From: Companilactobacillus suantsaicola
GTDB taxonomy: Bacteria > Bacillota > Bacilli > Lactobacillales > Lactobacillaceae
Assembly: GCF_004745525.1 (NCBI RefSeq)
Contig: NZ_RKLY01000004.1
Span: 47,349-111,348, forward strand
Length of the DNA stretch: 64,000 nt
Reading direction: 5' to 3'
Shown here in pieces: positions 8,855 to 17,730 of this stretch (the stretch's first letter is position 1; each line of letters opens with the position of its first letter). The notes beneath the pieces are model-generated. The model searched no databases, had not been told where the DNA came from, and saw only the letters and a list, made by a program, of their open reading frames with translations. The position numbers and the translations under genes are program-made.

Positions 8855-11323
8855 TTATTGAGCTTGTGTCACACTACCAGAGGAACTAGATGAACCATTA
8901 GTTGTTGCACCACTATTAGTGGTTGATCCATTGTTTGAGTTTCCGCCAGTATTGTTATTGTTGTTGGTAGTACCACCATTAGAATTGTTATCAGTAGTAT
9001 TACCAGTATTCCCACCGGTATTTGAATCTGTTGTTCCACCGTTAGAATTATTGTTATTACTATTATTCGTATCACTGGTATTATTGTTATTTTGATCAGT
9101 TGAATTATTCGTATTGGTATCGTTGTGATCCGTCGTTGTATTGTCGGAATCAGAATTTGTACCATCACTATTATCAGAACTATCTTGTTCAGTATTGTCA
9201 TTTTCTGAGTCGGTTGATTCAGATGAACTACTTGAATGATTATTTGTAGTTACTTCATTGCTGCTTGAATGTGTTGAGCTAGATGAAGTGTAATCTGATT
9301 CTTTATATGAACTAGATGGAGCATGTCCTCTGACAAATAATTCCTTGGTATAGCTTTGCGAGCTACCTGGTTTCAAGACTTCTGGCGTTTCAGAACCGTT
9401 GTCAACAATTCTTCTCATGACAACTGAACTAGGTCTCTTCCAATTAGGATTACTGTTAGTATTTTCAGCTAAGTAACTCATTTCAGCTTTATAAATTTTA
9501 CCAGCAACGCTTTGGTAAGTAGAGGAGATACCATTTTCATTTGGAGAATCATATCCAGTCCAAACACTGATTGAATAATTCTTCGTATATCCGTTGTACC
9601 ATGAATCTTTGGCAGTTCCACTCAAAGCAGAATTTTGTGCAATGGATTCTGAACTGTAATTAGTTGTACCCGTCTTACCAGCTTGATGTAATCCGGAGAT
9701 ATTGGCGTAAGTTGCATAAGTACTTGGAACACCTTTGAGCATATCGGTAATCATGTAGGCTGTAGAATCTTTCATCGCCGTCTTACCAGTTTTACTGTAG
9801 GTATGGGTGATACCATCAGCAGTCTCGATTTTTGAAACGTAGTAAGGCTTGTAATAAGTTCCGCCATTAGCAAAAGCAGCATAGGCGGAAGCACCTTGAA
9901 GTGACGAAACGTTACCACCAATACCGACTGATAAGCCCGTATCCGTGATGTTGAGACCAAGATTTTTGACAAACTTTTCAGCATTTGATAAGCCGACAGC
10001 TTCCAAAGTTCTAATCGCCGGAATATTTCTAGAATTTACCAAGGCTTTTCTCATACTCATTTGACCTTCGTACTTTTCATCCCAGTCTTTCAATTGAATA
10101 TTAGTTCCAGCGTAAGTATATTCAGTATCTTCTAGTTGATGGTAAGTTGACCAATTGAGATTTTCAATCGCTGGAGCGTAGTCGAGTAGTGGCTTCATTG
10201 TTGAACCATTACTACGACCAGTTTGAACAGCCCGGTTTAAACCAAATTGAACGTTACCAAGATTTCGACCACCGATCATAGCAACCACTTTACCATTATT
10301 AGGGTTAACTACCGTAGCCCCAACTTGTAGTTTAGAGTCGGGGAAAGCAACATAATTTGATGAATTAACGATGTTATAGAGACGTTTTTGTGCTGCATAG
10401 TCCATATTAACGGTAATCTTCAAATTATCACGATAAGGGTCAAAGCCTTTTTTCTTCACTTCAGTAATGGCTTCCTTAATATAAGGATCAGCGATGATTC
10501 GTTTCTGATTATTACTGTTACTTACTTTTTTATAAGGTTGTAAACCTGAAGAAATTGGCGTGTTAATAGCTTCCTCTGCCTGAGCCTTAGTGATCTTGTT
10601 ATTGTCATACATTGCGCGAATTACTAAATCACGACGGTTCTTTGAAGCTTCAGGGTGAGTATATGGATCATAATTACTTGGAGCATTTGGCAAGCCAGCA
10701 AGCATTGCCATTTGGGCCAAACTTAATTTATCAAGACTCTTGCCATAATAGTATTTAGAACCAGTTTCAATACCGTAAATACCATTGTTCAAGTAAACCT
10801 TGTTCATGTAAAATTCGAGAATCTGCTGCTTAGAAAACTTTTGACTAACCCTCATAGCTAACCAAGCTTCTTGCATTTTACGTTTAAAAGTTTGATCTTT
10901 AGTTTCAGTAGAGAAGACGGTTAATTTAACTAATTGCTGAGTTAACGTACTTCCACCTTGCAAGGTCCCTTGGGTAATATTGTTAAAAGCTGATTTAACA
11001 ATTCTGACAGGGTCAATTCCTAAGGGCTCATTGTAAAAGTTCTTATCCTCAATTGAAACGACCGCATCTTCCATTTGTTGGGGAACTTTATCGATCGTCA
11101 CGTAATTTCTTTTGTTATCTCCTAGAGACGCAATTTGCTTTCCAGTTGAATCAACAATCGTTGAAGAACCACCACTTTGGAGATTCTCCTGACTAATTGA
11201 AGGAGCACTGAATGCATAATAGACGAAGATGAACAAAAATATTCCCGCTAGAACAGCAATTATTGCTGCGAACCATTTCAGAATATTCTTGAATGTTACT
11301 ACACTAGTATTCTTTTTCTTCAT
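8855..11323 (-). CDS. ponA: Class A penicillin-binding protein PBP1A
   Basis: Bifunctional peptidoglycan glycosyltransferase and transpeptidase anchored in the membrane. Residues 1-14 are a short cytoplasmic tail and 15-40 the single membrane span. The GT51 domain has VVSIEDKNFY (88-97) and GGSTLTQQLVK (123-133). The transpeptidase domain has STMK (373-376), SRN (430-432) and KTGTT (549-553). From about residue 670 the protein runs into a low-complexity Ser/Thr/Asn/Asp/Gly tail of about 150 residues, probably wall-embedded. The start overlaps the recU stop by 4 bp, the usual Firmicutes recU-PBP1 pairing. The short cytoplasmic tail lacks the SRxxRR-type motif by which GpsB binds PBP1 in Bacillus. 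Confidence 0.97.
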   Translation of the reverse strand: MKKKNTSVVTFKNILKWFAAIIAVLAGIFLFIFVYYAFSAPSISQENLQSGGSSTIVDSTGKQIASLGDNKRNYVTIDKVPQQMEDAVVSIEDKNFYNEPLGIDPVRIVKSAFNNITQGTLQGGSTLTQQLVKLTVFSTETKDQTFKRKMQEAWLAMRVSQKFSKQQILEFYMNKVYLNNGIYGIETGSKYYYGKSLDKLSLAQMAMLAGLPNAPSNYDPYTHPEASKNRRDLVIRAMYDNNKITKAQAEEAINTPISSGLQPYKKVSNSNNQKRIIADPYIKEAITEVKKKGFDPYRDNLKITVNMDYAAQKRLYNIVNSSNYVAFPDSKLQVGATVVNPNNGKVVAMIGGRNLGNVQFGLNRAVQTGRSNGSTMKPLLDYAPAIENLNWSTYHQLEDTEYTYAGTNIQLKDWDEKYEGQMSMRKALVNSRNIPAIRTLEAVGLSNAEKFVKNLGLNITDTGLSVGIGGNVSSLQGASAYAAFANGGTYYKPYYVSKIETADGITHTYSKTGKTAMKDSTAYMITDMLKGVPSTYATYANISGLHQAGKTGTTNYSSESIAQNSALSGTAKDSWYNGYTKNYSISVWTGYDSPNENGISSTYQSVAGKIYKAEMSYLAENTNSNPNWKRPSSVVMRRIVDNGSETPEVLKPGSSQSYTKELFVRGHAPSSSYKESDYTSSSSTHSSSNEVTTNNHSSSSSESTDSENDNTEQDSSDNSDGTNSDSDNTTTDHNDTNTNNSTDQNNNNTSDTNNSNNNNSNGGTTDSNTGGNTGNTTDNNSNGGTTNNNNNTGGNSNNGSTTNSGATTNGSSSSSGSVTQAQ

Positions 11324-11946
11324 TTTTTCTCCTTCCCACTTTCGATTAACTGTTGAACAGCATTAATATAGGGTAAAGTAGGATTATAATCTGCTTTGAT
11401 TTCGATTGAACCTTTCTCAATATCTTTTAACTGAATTGATTTGGCTCCGTCGAACTGAGCATCCCAATGAATGAAGATTTCATCCGCAGGCATTACAAAA
11501 TAGCGTTTTAATTCAACGTATTTTATAATAACGAAGCAGATACCACCTTGTTTTTGACACATTTTTAGATGGTCAATTTGGTGTTGGTGAAAGTTTTTTA
11601 AAGGAAAGGTATTTTTATTCTTCGTTTCCTTGGCTTCGAAATCAACATAATAACCATTATAGACACCATTGTAATCAGTGGTTGATGCCTGGCGAAAGTA
11701 AGCTTCACGAATGACGGCTTTGCTTCGTTTAGGGTAATCAACTTTAACGATTTGAATTGGTGTTGGTTTCTTATATATTACCGCTATATCGTGTGCGCGA
11801 TAATATTTATTGCTTTCATTAATTTCTTCTTCAAGTGTCATACCACGATCACCAAAAATTAATTTCTTTTTGGCGTTAGTTGTATGCAGAGAAGATTTTG
11901 ATGGCTGACTGTTAAAGATTCGACCATCGGGGTAGTTTATTTTCAA
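11320..11946 (-). CDS. recU: Holliday junction resolvase RecU
   Basis: Endonuclease that resolves four-way junctions during recombination and segregation. The 208-residue protein has the RecU core: GDRGMTLEEEINESN near residue 32, a VDYPKRS segment, and the nuclease centre with TTDYNGVYNGYYVDFEAKET, where the acidic residues and the Lys are intact. The HQHQIDHL helix follows. A TTG start with TAGGAG at good spacing is the best choice. It overlaps the downstream PBP1A gene by 4 bp. A divergent promoter region of about 65 bp separates it from ypsA. Confidence 0.96.
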   Translation of the reverse strand: MKINYPDGRIFNSQPSKSSLHTTNAKKKLIFGDRGMTLEEEINESNKYYRAHDIAVIYKKPTPIQIVKVDYPKRSKAVIREAYFRQASTTDYNGVYNGYYVDFEAKETKNKNTFPLKNFHQHQIDHLKMCQKQGGICFVIIKYVELKRYFVMPADEIFIHWDAQFDGAKSIQLKDIEKGSIEIKADYNPTLPYINAVQQLIESGKEKK

Positions 11947-12011
11947 AATATCAACTCCTACTGTGCAAATTATACCATGATGGCAAAGATATTAATTAAG
12001 GGAGATTTTTA

Positions 12012-12560
12012 ATGCTTAAAAATATATGGATAACCGGTTATCGCTCCTTTGAGTTAGGTATTTTTAAAGATGATGACCCAAAAGCAAAAGTAATTCAAGC
12101 CTTTTTTCAAGAAAGGATAATTAATTACGTGGAAAATGGTACAGAATGGATAATTACTGGAGCCCAATTAGGAACTGAACAAATTGTCGGTAAAGCTATA
12201 CAAGAAGTTAAGAAAAAAGGCTATAATATTAGACATGCAGTGATGTTACCTTATGCAGAATTTGGTAATAAGTGGAATGAGACCAATCAGCTATTACTAA
12301 AAAATTTTTTAAGAAATGCTGACTATGTCAACAAAGTTTCCAATATGAGTTATCATTCTAGTAGACAATTAAAAGTATGGCAGAGTTTTATGTTAAAGCA
12401 TACTAACGGAGCTGTAATTTTTTACGATCCAGATAGTGGTGGCAAGCCTAAATATGACTATGAGGCAATTAAGTCTTATCAAGATCGTGGTGTCGATTAT
12501 CAATTAGAATTAATTGATTTTGATTCCATGCAGGATTTTGCTAATATGTTAAATGATTAA
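12012..12560 (+). CDS. ypsA: YpsA-like SLOG superfamily protein (DUF1273)
   Basis: A 182-residue protein of the YpsA/DUF1273 family, a Rossmann-like SLOG fold thought to bind a nucleotide-type ligand. Visible family features are the N-terminal ITGYRSFELGIF strand, the WIITGAQLGTEQI segment with the glycine turn, and a late NGAVIFYDPDSGGKP strand. In Bacillus and Staphylococcus the protein affects cell division, and its gene is next to gpsB there as here. Start ATG has AAGGGAG upstream. The biochemical activity is not known from sequence. Confidence 0.9.
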   Translation: MLKNIWITGYRSFELGIFKDDDPKAKVIQAFFQERIINYVENGTEWIITGAQLGTEQIVGKAIQEVKKKGYNIRHAVMLPYAEFGNKWNETNQLLLKNFLRNADYVNKVSNMSYHSSRQLKVWQSFMLKHTNGAVIFYDPDSGGKPKYDYEAIKSYQDRGVDYQLELIDFDSMQDFANMLND

Positions 12561-12606
12561 GGTCCACCTTTTTATAGAATAATAATTAACACTGGGGTGT
12601 TTAATA

Positions 12607-13221
12607 ATGAATAATATGAATGGAATGAACCAAAACGGCAATAACAACAATGGGAATGACTTCGCATTGAATTATCAACCAAATGATATTCTGCAAAAAG
12701 AATTTAAAACCAAGATGCGTGGTTATGATCCTAATGAAGTTGACCAATTTTTAGATGGAATCATCAAAGATTATGAAACTTTTGCAAACGAGATCAGCCA
12801 ATTAAAAGCTGAAAACGAAAGTTTGATGCAAAATCGTAATAATGGTCCTCAACAAATGCATAGTAGAAGACCACAACAACCACAACAAAAACCTGTTTCA
12901 AGTTCAGTTGCTGAAGCTTCAACAAATTATGATATTTTGAGACGTTTGTCAAATCTTGAAAAACGTGTCTTTGGTCATGATTTTGCTAACGGCGTGCCAG
13001 AAAACAATGGTCCTAAGCAATTTGCTTCAGCTGTTGTTCCTAACAACATGAATAATCATGATGGAGTAGAGAGTGGTCACACTGAGATCAATCCGGGAAT
13101 GAACAGTAACTTCAATCAAAATGGTTTTGGTAATAATCGTCCAATGAATAACAATAACGGACAAAATCAAAATAATTTTAATGGAAATCAAAATAATGGT
13201 GGAAATTTTAATAGGTTTTAG
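12607..13221 (+). CDS. gpsB: Cell division protein GpsB
   Basis: Cytoplasmic DivIVA-like adaptor that coordinates penicillin-binding proteins at the septum. The conserved N-terminal domain spans about residues 18-75, with DILQKEFKTKMRGYDPNEVD followed by a coiled coil. A second short conserved segment, YDILRRLSNLEKRVFG, resembles the trimerisation helix of GpsB proteins. The N-terminal 15 residues and the C-terminal 60 are rich in Asn, Gly and Met, longer than in Bacillus GpsB (about 98 residues). It sits between ypsA and rnpB, the standard order. The Asn-rich tail echoes the disordered tail of PBP1A encoded nearby. Confidence 0.95.
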   Translation: MNNMNGMNQNGNNNNGNDFALNYQPNDILQKEFKTKMRGYDPNEVDQFLDGIIKDYETFANEISQLKAENESLMQNRNNGPQQMHSRRPQQPQQKPVSSSVAEASTNYDILRRLSNLEKRVFGHDFANGVPENNGPKQFASAVVPNNMNNHDGVESGHTEINPGMNSNFNQNGFGNNRPMNNNNGQNQNNFNGNQNNGGNFNRF

Positions 13222-13229
13222 TGTATACT

Positions 13230-13612
13230 AGTCGAGTTGGTAAATTACGAGTAATCGCGGTCTAGTTATCTAGGCTGAGGAAAGTCCACGCCAGCGCGAG
13301 CTGAGATGCTTGCAGTGTTTGTGCTTGGCCCAACAAGCCAAGGTACCTTCGGGTAACGGCAGTGAAAGCACTACGGTTTTTAACTATGTGTGAATAGCTT
13401 GAAAGTGCCACAGAGACGCAGTGTTGTAAGAAATTACAATAATGGAACGCGGTAAACCCCGCAAGCTGGCAACCCAAACTTTGGTAGGGGCGCTTCATAA
13501 CGAGAAATGAATCTACTGTGAAGGCTTAATTGTAGATAGATGATTACTGACTGCACTAGATTGCCAGTCTAGTGCATGAACAAAACGTGGCTTATAGGAA
13601 TTTACTAAGGCG
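13230..13612 (+). ncRNA. rnpB: RNase P RNA, Bacillus type (type B)
   Basis: Catalytic RNA that trims the 5' leader of pre-tRNAs. Conserved blocks appear in the right order: GAGGAAAGTCCACGC near the 5' end, CTGAGATGC, GAAAGTGCCACAG, GGAACGCGGTAAACCCC, CAACCCAAACTTTGGTAGGGG, TGTAGATAGATGATT and ACAAAACGTGGCTTATAG. The P1 helix is formed by 13237-13246 with 13599-13608. Ends are approximate. It lies between gpsB and rlmL as in other Firmicutes. Confidence 0.97.
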
Positions 13613-13639
13613 AAGGGACGACTTGTTCGTCCTTTTTTT
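13613..13639 (+). terminator. Terminator after rnpB
   Basis: A 9-bp stem with one G-T pair (13613-13621 with 13627-13635), 5-nt loop and a run of seven T residues. Confidence 0.85.
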
Positions 13640-13667
13640 ATACAAAAAATTAAAAAAGAGGGTCAAT

Positions 13668-14786
13668 ATGAAATTAATTGCGACTATGTCAAGCGGCTTT
13701 GAATCTGTAACCGCAAAAGAATTACAAGATTTGGGATACCAGACAAAGACCGAGAATGGGAAAGTCTATTTTGACGGCGAGAATGAAGATATTGCTAAGA
13801 CTAATCTCTGGCTTAGAAGTGCTGATCGAATCAAGATTTTGATTGGCACCTTTAAAGCAACTAGTTTTGAAGAATTGTTCGATAAGGTTTATGCGATTGA
13901 CTGGGATAATTGGTTGCCACTCAATGCAGCTTTTCCAATTAAAGCTAGAACTGTTAAATCAAAATTACATTCAGAACGTGACATCCAAGCGATTACTAAA
14001 AAAGCCATTGTTAATAAGATGGCTGACGTTTTCATGCGTCGTGGTCGCTTGCCAGAAACAGGCGCAAAATTTCAAATTGAAACTCGAATTCATAAAGATA
14101 TGGTTGAAGTCACTTTAGATACAACCGGGGAATCACTTTATAAACGTGGTTATCGTGTTGAACATGGTGCAGCTCCTTTAAAGGAAAACTTTGCGGCAGC
14201 GATGATTCTCTTAACTGTTTGGCATCCAGAAGAAGATCCATTCTTAGATCCAACTACTGGTTCAGGAACAATTGCTATTGAAGCTGCACGTTTAGCTAAA
14301 AATATCGCACCTGGGATCAAGAGACATTTTCTATTCGAAAACTTTGATTGGTTTGATCCAAAAATTCTAGAAAACTTGAAAGAAGCGGCTGTTGCTGGAG
14401 TTAAAAAGAATTTAGATTTAGACATTCGTGCGAGTGATATTGACGGTTCAATGATCGACGTTGCTAAACTCAATGCTCATGATGCTGGCGTTTTGCACGA
14501 TATTAAATTCAAGCAAATCGCTGTCAAAGATTTGAAGATCGAAGGGGAGTTTGGAACTATTATTTCTAACCCTCCTTATGGTCAACGTATGAGTGACATG
14601 GCTGGAGTCAGAAAATTGTATAAAGAAATGGGAGAAGTTTTCTCAACTGCTCCCACTTGGAATAAATATATTTTGACGAGTGATACTGAATTTGAAAAGT
14701 ATTATGGCGAACTTGCTACTAAAAAACGTAAGCTATACAACGGTTCATTGAGAACTGATATGTATCAATACTGGGCTAAACACTAA
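13668..14786 (+). CDS. rlmL: rRNA (guanine-N2)-methyltransferase, RlmL/YpsC type
   Basis: SAM-dependent methyltransferase that probably modifies a guanine in 23S rRNA. The ATG at 13668 follows AAGAGGGTC; an upstream in-frame extension would lie inside rnpB and is rejected. The 372-residue protein has an N-terminal THUMP-type RNA-binding region, then a methyltransferase fold with the SAM loop DPTTGSGTIAIEAARLAKN and the catalytic NPPYGQR motif. It matches the length of the short Gram-positive RlmL relatives that lack the second (RlmK) domain. Its stop codon overlaps that of the convergent corA gene, with no terminator between them. Confidence 0.94.
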   Translation: MKLIATMSSGFESVTAKELQDLGYQTKTENGKVYFDGENEDIAKTNLWLRSADRIKILIGTFKATSFEELFDKVYAIDWDNWLPLNAAFPIKARTVKSKLHSERDIQAITKKAIVNKMADVFMRRGRLPETGAKFQIETRIHKDMVEVTLDTTGESLYKRGYRVEHGAAPLKENFAAAMILLTVWHPEEDPFLDPTTGSGTIAIEAARLAKNIAPGIKRHFLFENFDWFDPKILENLKEAAVAGVKKNLDLDIRASDIDGSMIDVAKLNAHDAGVLHDIKFKQIAVKDLKIEGEFGTIISNPPYGQRMSDMAGVRKLYKEMGEVFSTAPTWNKYILTSDTEFEKYYGELATKKRKLYNGSLRTDMYQYWAKH

Positions 14787-15727
14787 AGCGAATTTCTGCG
14801 GTGCAGATCCCACAAAATAATTAAAATAATAACGATGGTAATGATTAGGGAAAAAATCCAGGACCAACCTTGGTCAGCAACTGGTAGTTTCATATTCATA
14901 CCGTAAAAACCTGATACGATCGTGGGGATGCTCAAAATGATAGTGTAAACTGTCAGCACCTTCATGGTCGTATTTGTTCGATTATTTAAGATATTGTTGT
15001 ACGTATTAGATATTCGATCAATAATGTCCGAGCTCAAATTGACTTGGTTTTTAATTTGCTCAATTTCAATCACGGAATCATGTAAGTGTTCCCGAGTTGA
15101 TTTGGTCAAATGTAACTGCTGCACCTTACCACTTGAGATGAGCTCGATTTCGTTGACAACTGTGGAGTTATCACTGATGGAAGTGTTCAGATAAGTAGTT
15201 AAATCTTGTAAGTCGGCTAAGTCTAAAATCAAATTTTCAGATGAGCGGTGGTGTTTGATGGAAATTTGAATCTTATTTCGTTTCGCATCAGTTTCACTGA
15301 TTTGATCACTGTAGTCACTGGAAATTTGGTCAAAAGTATAGAAAATAAACTCCCACAAAGGATTTTCTTTCTCTTCACTAAAATGATTCATGGCGTTTAA
15401 GACGTAGTCTTTGATGTAATGTGTAGCATCATTCGTGAACAAAAAGAGCTGGTTGTCTTTGATAGCAAAAGAAATTGGTAAGACCCTTTGCGAAAGATTG
15501 TCAGTTTGGTTATTTTCATTTTGAACATTGTAGACAATCAAATAGGTGTGACTCAGTTCGTCGTATTCAAAACGGGCTCGCTCATTTTCATCGTCCGCAT
15601 AATCTAAAATTTCATTAGTTAAATCGTAATCTTCAATCAGCTTAGTTCGATCAGAATTGTTGAGATTACTAGTTGAATGAACATCTATTAATTTATGTCG
15701 TTCGTTTAAAGCTATTTCATTAATCAT
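14783..15727 (-). CDS. corA: CorA-type magnesium/divalent cation channel
   Basis: Inner-membrane Mg2+ (possibly Co2+/Ni2+) channel. The 314-residue protein has a large cytoplasmic N-terminal domain followed by a long helix. Two C-terminal membrane helices are joined by the selectivity motif YGMNM (about residue 279). The second helix ends in a basic DLHRRN tail, as expected. It is transcribed alone, with a putative promoter in the 40 bp before the terminator of lplA, and converges on rlmL with a 4-bp overlap. Confidence 0.93.
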   Translation of the reverse strand: MINEIALNERHKLIDVHSTSNLNNSDRTKLIEDYDLTNEILDYADDENERARFEYDELSHTYLIVYNVQNENNQTDNLSQRVLPISFAIKDNQLFLFTNDATHYIKDYVLNAMNHFSEEKENPLWEFIFYTFDQISSDYSDQISETDAKRNKIQISIKHHRSSENLILDLADLQDLTTYLNTSISDNSTVVNEIELISSGKVQQLHLTKSTREHLHDSVIEIEQIKNQVNLSSDIIDRISNTYNNILNNRTNTTMKVLTVYTIILSIPTIVSGFYGMNMKLPVADQGWSWIFSLIITIVIILIILWDLHRRNSL

Positions 15728-15765
15728 TTTTTATATCCCCATTAAGATTAATGATACCAAAAATA

Positions 15766-15808
15766 AAAAGTGGGTCGAGAATTATTTTTTTCTCGACCCA
15801 CTTTTTTA
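15766..15808. terminator. Terminator downstream of lplA
   Basis: A 16-bp perfect stem (15766-15781 with 15792-15807) with T-runs on both strands; it lies just after the lplA stop on the minus strand. Confidence 0.88.
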
Positions 15809-15820
15809 ATAGAATAAATT

Positions 15821-16834
15821 TTATGGAGTGAATAATTTCGTTAGTTCATCTTGTGGGATACCTTTGAAGTAATCATCTAAATTAAATTGATCTAAGACAT
15901 TTAGAACATCTTCACGATCAAATTTAATAGTCAATAACTTTTGTTTAATATCGTTAACATCTTTCATACCAAAGAAGTCACCATAAATTTCCACATCGTC
16001 GACTTTTCCGTTGGCAATGTTGTAACGAATATCGACGGTTCCCATATCAAAATGCTTTCTTTGCTTAGCGGTGAAAGCAGGAGACTTGCCGTAGACCCAA
16101 TCCCAATTGTAGTAGTATTCTTGTTTGATCTTGTCGATCTCTTGTTGATCCTTGTCAGTGATTTGATACTCACGGTCTTTGATCTCATCTAAACTGTTAG
16201 CATGGAATAATTCAAGTAACAGACGATCACGGAATTGTTCGGTCGTTAAATCTTGATATTCCTTAGCAAGATAGGGACGTAAGTTCGTAACACGACTTCT
16301 AATGGATTTAATTCCCTTAGAGGCAATCTTATCCTTTTGGACGTGTAAGGCCTTTGTAAGGACGTCTAAATCGACATCTAGTGACAAAGTACCGTGTGAG
16401 AACGTCTTACCATTGCGAGAATACATCGCATTACCGGAGAATTTCTTACCATCAACTAGAAGGTCATTTCTTCCGGAAACTTCAGCTGTGGTAGCGCCCA
16501 TTTGGTGCAAGGCATCAATAATCGGTTGTGTGAATGACTTGAAATCACCAAAGTTTTTGTCATTTGAGTCAACCACGAAACTAAAACACAAGTTACCAAG
16601 ATCTTGGTAAACCGCGCCACCACCAGAAATACGGCGAGTGACAGTGATGTGATTATCTTCAATGTAATCACTATTAATTTCTTCGATCGTGTTTTGATTA
16701 CGACCGACGATGATACAAGGTTTTTCAATGTAAAAAAGGACTAGTGGTTCATCGAACTTAACGTAGTTCATTAGATATTGCTCTGTAGCTAAATTATCAC
16801 GAATATCGCGATCTTTCATAACAACGTAGTACAT
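15821..16834 (-). CDS. lplA: Lipoate-protein ligase A
   Basis: Activates lipoate with ATP and attaches it to the E2 subunits of keto-acid dehydrogenases or to GcvH. The catalytic domain has RRISGGGAVYQDLGNLCFSF around residues 70-90 and the lipoyl-AMP-binding segment SGRNDLLVDGKKFSGNAM around 140-158. The C-terminal accessory domain (about 250-337) is complete. The start ATG is preceded by GAGGGGG. A cre-like sequence lies about 22 bp upstream. Confidence 0.96.
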   Translation of the reverse strand: MYYVVMKDRDIRDNLATEQYLMNYVKFDEPLVLFYIEKPCIIVGRNQNTIEEINSDYIEDNHITVTRRISGGGAVYQDLGNLCFSFVVDSNDKNFGDFKSFTQPIIDALHQMGATTAEVSGRNDLLVDGKKFSGNAMYSRNGKTFSHGTLSLDVDLDVLTKALHVQKDKIASKGIKSIRSRVTNLRPYLAKEYQDLTTEQFRDRLLLELFHANSLDEIKDREYQITDKDQQEIDKIKQEYYYNWDWVYGKSPAFTAKQRKHFDMGTVDIRYNIANGKVDDVEIYGDFFGMKDVNDIKQKLLTIKFDREDVLNVLDQFNLDDYFKGIPQDELTKLFTP

Positions 16835-16856
16835 TAGAGTACCCCCTCATCTAAAT

Positions 16857-16870
16857 TGGAAACGTTTTTA
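16857..16870. promoter_or_regulatory. cre-like sequence upstream of lplA
   Basis: TGGAAACGTTTTTA matches 12 of 14 positions of the CcpA cre consensus. It lies 23-36 bp before the lplA start. It could be a chance match in AT-rich DNA. Confidence 0.35.
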
Positions 16871-16898
16871 TAGTATCACAGTTGTTAAATTTTGAGTA

Positions 16899-17303
16899 TT
16901 ACTTACCACTGTGTTTACGAATATTTAACATCTTTTGATGAACAAGGGTATGAGCTTCACCGTTTTCCTTGTCGGCAATATGTTTGATAAAATAGCTAGG
17001 AAATTGTTCTAAATCAGTCAAAATTTCATCTAGAATCGGTTGATAATGTTTAGAATATTTTTTCTCAACGCTGTCAACGACAATTTGACTGTCGGAATGG
17101 ATTAGAATTATCTCATTGTTCCATTCATTTTTTATAATTTCATCAAGAGCAATTTTTAATGCCAAAAATTCTAAATAATGATTATCGTTATAATTTTTGA
17201 CCAGGGCATTGGTATAATCATTTTTATTTATTCTTATTACGAAGCTGACAACACCAAGATTTAAATTAGTATTTAATCCGGCGTCGGTGTACAATTTAAT
17301 CAT
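16899..17303 (-). CDS. RNase HI-like protein with altered last catalytic position
   Basis: A 134-residue RNase H-fold protein of the kind that would cleave RNA in RNA-DNA hybrids. Three of the four acidic metal ligands are recognisable: Asp7 in LYTDAG, Glu45 in HYLEFLAL and Asp71 in IHSDSQI. At the fourth place, usually NxxAD, the protein reads NGEAHTLV, so His118 replaces Asp. Activity may be reduced or depend on a changed metal site. It diverges from the ebsA-like gene with overlapping 5' ends of the open frames. Paralogous RNase H-like genes next to ebsA-type genes are common in lactic acid bacteria. Confidence 0.8.
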   Translation of the reverse strand: MIKLYTDAGLNTNLNLGVVSFVIRINKNDYTNALVKNYNDNHYLEFLALKIALDEIIKNEWNNEIILIHSDSQIVVDSVEKKYSKHYQPILDEILTDLEQFPSYFIKHIADKENGEAHTLVHQKMLNIRKHSGK

Positions 17304-17331
17304 ATTTATTAAAAACCTTTCAGGAGAAATT

Positions 17332-17730
17332 ATGTCAAAGAAACATTTTGTTCAACCAGCTGGCCCATGGGGGATTATTATGTGGTCAGTTGCGCTTAGT
17401 CTCGTATGTCTGGGGATTATTTTACAATTGGAGATCATGGCGTTTAGTGTCTATCCATTTTTGATCTGGATATTAGACGTTATCTACGTAATTTACATTA
17501 TAGCTAATTCGTGGGTGAGGTTTACAAATAATCAAGTGATAATCAAGGAACCTTACTACAAAACTCGTGTATTTCCAAGCAGTGATGTTAAGATAAGGGC
17601 GAATAATCAATGGTCTTTGGAATTTAATTTCAGTAATCATGATTATTTTCCTTTTAAGATTACTTCCACAAAGGGTATTTTAAAATTAATTAGAAAAGAA
17701 GCAGGTGAACGCAATGTCATTTCCAAGTGA
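17332..17730 (+). CDS. EbsA-like membrane protein
   Basis: A 132-residue protein with two hydrophobic segments (about residues 14-35 and 38-58) followed by a soluble beta-rich domain of a PH-like type. The start ATG at 17332 follows AGGAG at ideal spacing. The pattern and the position beside an RNase H-like gene match the EbsA family described in enterococci, whose molecular role is not established. Its 3' end overlaps the start of fhs by 17 bp, so the two are probably co-transcribed. Confidence 0.65.
   Translation: MSKKHFVQPAGPWGIIMWSVALSLVCLGIILQLEIMAFSVYPFLIWILDVIYVIYIIANSWVRFTNNQVIIKEPYYKTRVFPSSDVKIRANNQWSLEFNFSNHDYFPFKITSTKGILKLIRKEAGERNVISK

Noticed and set aside
8869..9201. 110-codon frame inside the PBP1A gene
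   Set aside because: It is a shifted reading of the low-complexity tail of PBP1A, with Ile/Thr repeats and no ribosome binding site.
9000..9300. Tandem DNA repeat or CRISPR-like array
   Set aside because: The repeats are Ser/Asn/Thr codon runs of the PBP1A tail, with no conserved repeat-spacer pattern.
13262..13498. 78-codon minus-strand frame
   Set aside because: It lies inside the RNase P RNA gene on the opposite strand.
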